Shown here one piece after another: positions 56,914 through 64,000 of a stretch of 64,000 nucleotides of DNA. Position 1 is the stretch's first letter, and each line of letters opens with the position of its first letter. Source of the DNA: Topomyia yanbarensis (lineage: Eukaryota > Arthropoda > Insecta > Diptera > Culicidae). The stretch covers positions 215,624,546-215,688,545 of the forward strand of contig NC_080670.1 in assembly GCF_030247195.1 (NCBI RefSeq). Reading direction: 5' to 3'. The position numbers and the translations under genes were made by a program. Below the pieces are notes generated by a model. That model ran no database searches. It was not told the DNA's origin and worked only from the letters and a program-made list of their open reading frames with translations.

Positions 56914-58961
56914 TTAATTCAAAAGTAGATGCATTGCATTTTCAGGTATATCCAGCGGTGCTCGTTGAATTCGACGTTTACATTTAAGAGAAATTATAGG
57001 ATCTGATGAAACAAGAAGTCTCTTGAAAACGTCATCAAGATTGACGAGTCGATCGAATTTGCGTGCGTGGAATTCTCGGAATCTGCGAATACTTTTATTC
57101 CTGGTTTCTTGAACTTCTTCACTGCACATACCTACTGGCAGCATGTTATGTTGAATAATGCTTCCTCCATGGACCAGGAGTTTATGCACGGTTGGTGAGA
57201 GAGCGTACCAACCATACAGGCGTACATAAAGCAATTGTGTATCTTCGGCGTAACTCCGGTAAGCATCCGCGTTAATTCCCAATTTGCTGTTGATGATTGT
57301 TAATAGCACATACATACGTTCTAGCAACATTTCGTCCAACCCGGTTTCTTCTGCAACGACATCTCGGTTTCTGAAAAATTTTCGAGCTGTGTTACCATCG
57401 TTAGAATTTCCGCCACCTGGCAAAGGTTCGCTAATACGAAGACCTAAACGGTCACGTAACGCTTGTCGAATTTTTATTTGTCGTTCCTTAAGCTCGCTGG
57501 TATTTTTGCCTACGCGCCAACGCGGTTTTGCTAGAGCTAAACGGTAAGCAATATTCAATAGTAACTCCATTGCTCGTATTAATGCATGTAAAGGTGAAAA
57601 AACATATAAACTATCCGGTGGATCGCTGGCTTCCAGTAAAGGATCATTCAATCGCTTTCCGGAGCGTTTGCATATATAACACGCTTGAGACGGTGTGCCT
57701 GTTACGTACCTTCGTATCAACCATGGAAAATATGAAGCTTGAACTAATCGGAATCTTGCGCATATTAACATTTACTATAGTCGGGACTAATTCATCGATT
57801 TGCTTGTTCATCGCGGCAACTTCATCCTTTGTTAGTTCAGGATTTTCCTTCTTGAAAATTAATTTTACTGGTCGGCACAGGGATACTGAAGATGGAAAAT
57901 CATTATTCCAAAGAATGCAATCTCTTGACTCATCTTTCCGGTGACTATCTACACGTAAAGGTACTATAGATAGAGCAAATATATGCGAATCGTTATACTC
58001 GAATAGTTCTCCATTTTCATCTTCGTCAACGCACATTTGCTTGTATCTATCTATAGTGGAAAAGAGACTGTCAGTCAAAGTTTAGAAGAAAAATAATGTT
58101 GCCTACCGGGAATGGTTGCTGCTTCCATCGCAGCCCCACTTAAAGATAACAAACGTATTATCCTCAGGATGCAGTGGTAGAACTCCAATATTCAGAAACG
58201 AGATGAGTCGTTCCACGGTATGGTTAACAAGAGCTTGAAGGGGAACATACGCACAAGAAGGCTGAACAGAAATTCCTGAAAAAAATTGTTGATTCAGGGA
58301 CGAATCTTTGAGAATAGTACATACCGATCGGATAGCATAGTTTCTTTTCTTCTACTATTTTATTATACGCGGGATAAATGTCCAAACCCTTCTGCATAAC
58401 TGAGCTGCGTATGTTTTGGTACTGCGCCTTAGAAAAATCATTTTCACAAATAAATCTAAGTACCTCCTCCGCAGTAAACGCTTCTGCAATCGGGACAGCC
58501 ATAGATCCTAAATTCTCTACGGTAGATCTGACGGGACTTTTCGACAATCGTTCGATTTGTCTGCCAACTAAACGGAAACCAGTAGAATTAGCGTTGACGG
58601 CTGACGCTAAACCAAGTTCTTCCGTGGAATACTTATCGCGCAACTTTCCTAATCTTTTTATTTTGGCTCTGCGACATATTTCGGAAAATGGTTTCCTCTT
58701 TCGGCCTTTACCTTTACCTTCGACTTCGAATCTTAGCTTTCCTTCAAGCCACACAAAATTTTCCAGCTCAAACCGAATTTGCGTGCGCTTACTCCGAATC
58801 CACAACCTTCTAAATTCCAACATGAAGATTTTTATTTTCTTCCGAGCACTAACAAGTCTCAATTTTACATTTGGATTACTACTTGTAATGAACTTAAGCA
58901 GTTCATCTGTCTTTTTACCAGCAATAAGCAAATTCGCCAACTCTCTTCGACTAATATCCAT
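56914..58961 (-). pseudogene. Transib transposase (RAG1-like DDE), frameshifted
   Basis: The DDE recombinase would cut and paste the element at its CACAGTG ends. Exon 1 is 58961-58325 (MDISRRELANLL start, basic segment GKGKGRKRKP), exon 2 is 58275-58107, and exon 3 is 58046-56914 (stop). Introns of 49 and 60 bp have GT/AG borders, and joining restores CYPIG-ISVQP and NHS-RYKQ. The first catalytic Asp is in KWGCDGSS (exon 2) and the second in FSMVDTK (57716-57718). The Glu is in CSEEVQETRNKSIRRF, followed by LLVSSDPIIS. Also present are ACYICK (zinc-binding type), SPLHALIR and GGNSNDGNTARKFF. This order matches Transib and the RAG1 core (DGMGD, GYDEK, NESGNK). Between KVRN and GTPSQACYIC (about 57695-57705) the frame shifts, apparently from a small deletion, so this copy is probably inactive. 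Full length would be about 645 residues. Confidence 0.9.
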
Positions 58962-59750
58962 ATTTACTAGTTTTATTTAAAACGAATAAAATCAGAAACC
59001 TTTTTTGACAGTCGTTTCACTTATGCAACGCTTGCTGCGATGAGAGAATGATATTTGAAAGTGGCTTTTTTCATAATACAACGATATGTGTGTAAATGCT
59101 TTAATGCGTTGAACCTGCAAAACTACAAACTTTAAATCTAAATTGCAAATTTTAAAAAAATATCGTATTCGCCAATTTTTGCTCAAATATACTAATAAGT
59201 ATGGTCTTTCATGTGGTGGAAACAGAATTCAATTTTAGGTGCCCGCATCAGCGATATTGAGCCTTGAAATAGGCTATTTTTTTAACGAAAAGTGTCCATA
59301 ACTTTTTAAAGAAAAAAGTTAGACCTTCGGTGTCTTGGAGAAAAATACTCGGCTTGAAGTTTTCAATAAGTTGTTCAAAGGTTGTGTTAACAAAAAGTAA
59401 AAGATACGAAAGTTATACTAAAAAAACGTTTTTTTCAGGAACACCCTAATCTTTTTTTTTAAATTTCTTGTATAACAAAAACTAAAAGAGATAGAGCTTT
59501 AATATGTTCAACAAATTTATTCAAAATAAGTTACTTTACAACTTTGTGGAAGACTGTGGAGCTCTATCTTTCATCAGTAAAAAGTTTATTTTCGTATTTT
59601 AGATAAATTAGAACCACCCTAATAACTATTCCAATAAAAAGAAGCATCTTCTAAAGTACACAAATTCATCCTAAGACATGATACGGCTAAATTATACAGG
59701 TTTGTCAGAAAGTAAAAATTCCTCCTAAATTAGCGATCTGGACCACTGTG
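58850..59750. repeat. Right terminal inverted repeat of the Transib
   Basis: Contains the element's 5' leader and the first codons of the transposase (ATG complement at 58959-58961) as part of the repeated arm. It ends CCACTGTG before the CATTG duplication. Confidence 0.93.
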
Positions 59751-59885
59751 CATTGTGTATAAGTGCAAAGTGTACTAAGAATGTAATGGACATTTCCACT
59801 ATTATGTTGAACATAAAAAGCCTCCGTGCCATAGTTTAGAGAATTGAGAAAGGCACAATTGCACCGCTAGGTGGATTAAAACAGG

Positions 59886-60130
59886 TTTTTTATTTTCTAT
59901 TTCTTACTTTTTGTTCCGTTTTAATTCGCTGCTCTGTATTCATTCATCCTTTTTTCTGTTTTCCTATTTCGCCCTTTTCAGTTTTTTCATATTTCTCTTT
60001 CCTTTTTCACTTTTTCCTCTTTTCCATATTTCTTCGTCTATCTTTTTTACTTCATTTCTTTTTTTTTCTTTCATCACTGTCCTTTTTTCTTCTCCTTCTT
60101 TTGTTTTCATTTAATTCTTTTTCCATGCAT
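59886..60130 (-). repeat. T-rich tract flanking culicine core copy B
   Basis: TTTTCTATTTCTTAC-type low complexity, the counterpart of the A-rich tracts around copy A. Confidence 0.75.
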
Positions 60131-60870
60131 TTTTTGCTGACAAATTGATACTGTTAAAGGGGCGTGTGATATAAAGTGATCAAACCGAAAGTAATTCAAT
60201 TTTTTTCGCGTGACGATGAGCGCTCGAAGAGTAGACGTCTGAGTGCTGACACGATTTTCTAAAACAGGAAATTCAATAAGGTTTTCAAAACTTAGACTTG
60301 TAGTTACTCGATGAACCAAAAAATAGACTTGAATTCTTGAAAATGGAATTCTTAACTCCGAAAAATCTCACATTTTTAAGAAATATTCGCCCACTTTTCT
60401 TCAAAGCACTGGGAAGAAACATTTTGTTATTCGGTTTACCGTAGTTCATCGGCATATTATGCATTCTCATTAAAAGTCAGGTCTATTCGTTGAATAGTTT
60501 TTGAGTTATCGTGTCAGCCAATTTGAAAAATGTGGTTTCGTGGAAAATGCTATTAAAGTTGCCGATAGATTGAAACCATTTAAACGCATAGCTGTTTAAA
60601 GCATTAGCAGGTTACCATGCCCACGACTTTTCTAGAGGTTCAATACTAATAATAAGGCGAATAAAAAAGTTTTTACCCAGATGCCCCTTAAGTACACTTG
60701 CGGCAAACTTTATCACTTCATCCGTACATAGAACTATTGTGAATACTCTAGGTGCGCATTGGACAATGCTTAGTCGTTCGTTAAGTTAGGGTTCCCGTAG
60801 AACCTTAATAGTCTCTGATCATAAATTTCAAGGCAGCTTATGTAGTTATTTTGATAAGCTTATTCTACAC
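60131..60870. other. Unassigned DNA between a T-rich tract and a LINE relic
   Basis: Mixed AT-rich sequence without recognised motifs or exons. Confidence 0.35.
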
Positions 60871-60877
60871 AAATTTA

Positions 60878-61378
60878 CTATCTATTATTGATTCCATACA
60901 CGATAGATGATTTTAGTTTGACTGTCTTTGACTGTGAATAGAATTGTAGTGATTTTTTGGGAATTTGTTTTACTATTCTTCCTTTTACGCCAACAACAGA
61001 AATCACGTTCAAAACAGATTGAATATGATCCGGAATCGTGGAGTCTCTCTTGCCTCTTAAAGTGATGTCAATGTACTCTGTTACTGCGAATGGCAGTCCT
61101 TCCAGTACGTACAGGAATCCTTCCACTACCATCGACCACAAAAGGGGTGACAGCACACCTCCTTGACGACAACCTCTAGTGGTTCTAGTGATTATGGTCT
61201 CGTCTTTCAACGATTTTTTCATGTAATGTAATGGAATGTAATATAATGACTTTTTCACATACTTATTATTAATTCCTGGTTTATTGACTATTGCTTTTAC
61301 TACGTTCGTCCGTTCAATACCAGACGTTGTTAGGAGCCGCTCCGGTACATGGGAGCACAAGAAAAGAATTAGTTCCAA
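60878..61378 (-). pseudogene. LINE reverse-transcriptase fragment
   Basis: A 166-codon minus-strand frame with the non-LTR RT block TRGCRQGGVLSPLLWSMVVE (consensus RGCPQGGVLSPLLW). It is preceded by a helix-like region ending YIPLHYMKKSLKDET and followed by LRGKRDSTIPDHIQSVLNVI. The catalytic YADD box is degraded to YIDI, so the enzyme would be dead. The residues resemble Jockey/LOA/R1-type mosquito LINEs; the clade cannot be fixed by eye. Thumb and endonuclease are absent. Confidence 0.75.
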
Positions 61379-61479
61379 ATGATTATATAGTGATTTTACA
61401 GCTGCTCAAACTGAAACAATCTCACCTAATTATCGAAAAAATATGCCAATTTATCAAAAATAGAGATGCCAGCCGATTT

Positions 61480-63470
61480 CGTGCCGTGCAGCGGCATTCC
61501 CAATCAAAGCAATCGTGATTGTTTCGTAACAAAACCCTTCTCTCGCCTGAACCCATTGCAACGATCGCAATTCGCTGCGGGCTGCACCACCCCCTAGCCC
61601 GTTTTCGCGCCCACCGAAAAACCCGAACATCCATCGGAGAGCTATCACACGCAGCAAATCAAGAAATTACCAAACCACTTGGACCGCGGCACGCCGCAAA
61701 ACCGCAGGCATTTCATTATCGAAATTTCTGAAATATTCAACCAACAAACTGTCCCTGGACCGCGCCGAACATGGTGGTGTCTCCGCAAACAGCAGTAAAC
61801 AGCAGCAGCACCGGCAACTTTGGACATGACTGCACATTCGCCCCTTTTCCGAACAGTCAACTTTCCTGTTCCAGCTATTAGAGAGCTACTGAGCTGGTGC
61901 TATTCGTCGTCGACGTCGTCGTCGTCGTCGGTGGGTTGAATATCTGGAGAATGTGATCGGCGGGGACACAAAATATGCAAAGACTTCGGCAGCGCAGCAC
62001 TGGCGGCGGCAAAAAAGGTCCAGACACGCATTCCGATGATTGCTGCCGAGGGACTCTACTCTGTCGGTCGGTTTGGTTGGTTGGTTTGCTGTTCGAAGGC
62101 GAACGAAATTCCGATTCAACCGAACCGACGGCACTGGCGATGGCAGCTGGAGAATGAAAATTAATGGCGAAGCAAAAAGCAAAGACATAGGTACTCACCG
62201 AGAATTGGTAGCCGTTGATGGAAGTTGGAGCTTGAAGGTGGTTGAAGTATTCCTCTTTTTCTTTGCGAGGCGGAAAGCGGGTGGAATTCCACGACTCGAA
62301 TCGCGAAGATGACGACAACAGCGACGACGGTTATGGTTATCCCCCCATTAGAGAGATGAGGAGAATTATAATTTCTCGAAAATTAATTACTGCGTTAATT
62401 GATTTAACTTGATTTTTAGCTCTAGCGCGGTGGAAGAGTAGGCTGGGACTGCGGATAGGGTTGCCAACCGGAGAGTGGTTTGATTGATGGGGTTGTTTTA
62501 ATTGACGCGATTCGTCGGCTCGATAATGAAGACTTTACTAAGCGAATTTTTCGAGTCATTAGTCACATCGCTAATCGTTGAATTTGAACACCGTGCCAGT
62601 ATGAATGGCGTGTTTTTTAATCACATCAATTGCGCAATGTGGCTACCTGTTTCTGCGACCTTCCGCTACGGCTACGAACTAATCAATCATGTCCGTCCCC
62701 AACTAGGGTACCAGGCGGTATCAGAACCGCCCCGAAAATGGTCGGCAATGTGAAAATTGTGATAATCATTACAACTCCTTATTAGTGGAGTTTAATTACC
62801 ATTGCGAGATTCGCGTGCGAGCGCGGAAAAAATCTCCTCCTGACTTGCGGACAGTTTTGGTCAACGGTTCCTTAGATGGTACCAACAACACACTCTACTT
62901 GTCAACTGACCGCACTTCTTATCGCACTGCTCACCTTACTAACAAGGTATGTCGAGTACCACCACCTCCCCGTTTCCACCGAACTATTGCTCAATCATAA
63001 CGAGCGTAATGAAGTCAAGAATTGCTCGCATCACGGCAGTAGCAGAGAAGCTTGTTATAAGTCATCATCCCATCTCCATCCTCATCACCATCATCATCAT
63101 CGTCCTCATCATGAACAAACGAGCGTCGTCCCTTCAGCAAGAGAAGAGAGACCTCCCGCTCGTATCAATCTGCCTTAATTAAACTACATTAATCAAGTTT
63201 GGTACAAAAAGGTACGCGAAAGGAAGAGCGGACGGAACACCAACCGTCAAAGCAACCGAGAGCACACCGAGGGGAGAGTATAATTTTAATAAGTTAGCAG
63301 CTTTTGGACTCAAGTTACTCCTCACTAAATATGGAATGACGACGACAACGACGACGACAGTGTCGACAACGGTTGATGGAGAAGACCAACCAAATGGCGT
63401 ACCATCAATGCTTGGAAGGACCCGAATGGTGTAAATAAATTTGTTGATCCAATTACCAAGCCAGAATACG
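61480..63470. other. GC-richer low-repeat island
   Basis: Unique-looking DNA with (GTC)n at 61907-61932 (reverse CGA type), (CAT)n at 63076-63112 and (GAC)n at 63337-63360. Many short open frames overlap on both strands (for example 61.88-62.32 and 62.5-62.75 kb) without splice context or family resemblance. Possibly regulatory or part of the gene outside the window. Confidence 0.4.
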
Positions 63471-63472
63471 AG

Positions 63473-63926
63473 GGGTGCGTCGAAAGGTGTTTCACGAAAA
63501 ATCTTTCCTCGCCAATTTTAGAAAACTAACATTAAAAAAATTGGATTATTTTTCACCAAAATACTTTCAGATGCTTTGTCTCTGAGACTATTCATAAATT
63601 ACGTAACGGAAAAATTGTCCTAAATTGACCCCTTCCATTTTCATGTAACAAATTGTCACACATTTCTCTATCTGCATTCCCCTTTTACGTAACAAATTTA
63701 AAAAAAATGTTGTCTTCTCTAACAAAAAAGGTTACGTAACGTTGTAGCTTATACCCCTTCCCTAATATGTCACACATGTCACAATTTGTCGTAACGCTTC
63801 CCCCTTCCCCTAAACCGTTACGTAATTTATGAATGGTCCATCTATTCAATTTCGAGCTTTCAAATGGCACACTACGATGTCAGACTACTAGTAGATGTCG
63901 AAGAATTTTTTCACGAAACACGGGGG
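63473..63926. mobile_element. Outer inverted-repeat element containing a nested MITE
   Basis: GTGTTTCACGAAAAATCTTT (63488) is mirrored by GAATTTTTTCACGAAACAC (63902-63920), suggesting an outer inverted-repeat element. A second, tighter inverted pair is nested inside it. Confidence 0.45.
63586..63838. mobile_element. MITE with GACTATTCATAAATTACG ends
   Basis: GACTATTCATAAATTACG at 63586 pairs with CGTAATTTATGAATGGTC ending at 63838, one mismatch within 18 bp. The interior has further TTACGTAAC words and no coding capacity. A target duplication was not evident. Confidence 0.6.
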
Positions 63927-64000
63927 AGTCGGTAGTCCGGTGGTGCATCGGTACAGAGCCAGTCAGGTTCGAGGAACAATTTAATGAATAGTTCCAATTT
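63925..64000 (+). other. Possible truncated tRNA-like element at the window edge
   Basis: TAGTCCGGTGGTGCATCGG followed by GGTTCGAGG resembles a pol III A/B-box arrangement, but the B box is imperfect and the window ends. Weak call. Confidence 0.2.

Larger units (their letters stand above)
55562..59750 (-). mobile_element. Transib DNA transposon with about 900-bp inverted repeats
   Basis: The 4189-bp element is flanked by perfect 5-bp target duplications CATTG (55557-55561 and 59751-59755), the length known for Transib. The ends are CACAGTGGTCCAGATCGC... and its complement. The transposase lies on the minus strand (58961-56914). The ends are exact inverted repeats of about 900 bp (55562-56461 and 58850-59750), with only a few mismatches seen (for example 55704 and 55773). 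The insertion interrupts culicine core copy B. Confidence 0.92.
53364..59885 (+). mobile_element. Culicine repeat core, copy B, interrupted by Transib
   Basis: Opposite in orientation to copy A. It starts TTTTTGCCTTTCTC (53364), has unit boundaries at 54569 and 55090, and ends GGTGGATTAAAACAGG (59885). Units carry CCCGGAGGGCCGAGTG, (GT)n/(GTAT)n at 53483-53550 and 54688-54785, and the same TCCGGTTCCGGA(A/G)TTAC phrases as copy A. Removing the Transib and one target copy leaves about 2.33 kb, close to the 2.19 kb of copy A. Confidence 0.75.

Noticed and set aside
57284..58980. Plus-strand open frames across the Transib
   Set aside because: They are antisense shadows of the transposase exons.
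61960..62200. Minus-strand donor-like CTCG|GTGAGTACC near 62195 with an open frame
   Set aside because: No acceptor or conserved peptide upstream; the frame is low-complexity.

Overview
The window looks like nuclear DNA of a mosquito, probably a culicine. The basis is the repeat content: tRNA-derived SINEs, 1.2-kb repeat units bounded by GCCTTTCTCATATAGAAAGG, long A-rich and AT-rich simple tracts, degenerate LINE pieces and small inverted-repeat elements. No bacterial-style operons, rRNA or intact tRNA genes are seen. The genus is an inference.

Host coding content is very small. One well-supported exon lies at 5908-6096 (+), with a strong polypyrimidine/AG acceptor, a GTAAGT donor and 63 in-phase codons of a Ser/Asp-rich segment. 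The rest of the window reads as long flanking introns of that gene, or intron plus intergenic DNA. A juxtaposed acceptor/donor (CAG|GTAAGC) at 47117-47125 looks like a zero-nucleotide recursive-splicing site about 41 kb downstream on the same strand, which fits a very long intron.

Layout. 1-4.4 kb: a SINE, repeat fragments and an RT relic. 4.4-8.5 kb: low-repeat DNA with the exon. 8.56-11.8 kb: a heptanucleotide satellite, degenerate on the left and homogeneous on the right. 11.8-15.7 kb: A-rich DNA around a 2.2-kb culicine repeat core. 15.7-19.3 kb: low-repeat DNA. 19.3-23.1 kb: AT-rich tracts with MITEs, a tandem repeat and an RT relic. 23.1-24.7 kb: a GC-richer island. 24.7-29.5 kb: AT-rich DNA with an old Transib relative and minisatellites. 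29.5-34.2 kb: low-repeat DNA with a SINE. 34.7-46.3 kb: a mosaic of repeats sharing a GGGGCATGCAGCGACCC motif, plus LINE relics. 46.6-48.8 kb: a low-repeat island with the candidate recursive splice site. 48.9-51.3 kb: a decayed array of LINE-derived repeats. 52.1-60.1 kb: T-rich DNA around a second, oppositely oriented copy of the culicine core. 60.9-61.4 kb: a LINE RT fragment. 61.5-63.5 kb: a low-repeat island. 63.5-63.9 kb: nested inverted-repeat elements.

The most notable object is a 4.19-kb Transib-type transposon at 55562-59750, inserted in the second culicine core. It has a perfect 5-bp target duplication (CATTG) and ends starting CACAGTG, the same heptamer as V(D)J recombination signal sequences. 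It carries a RAG1-like DDE transposase in three exons on the minus strand, with recognisable D, D and E residues and one frameshift. Its terminal inverted repeats are about 900 bp long and nearly identical, and the left one carries an inverted copy of the transposase start (ATG plus about 37 codons). An old, diverged relative lies at about 25.94-27.82 kb.
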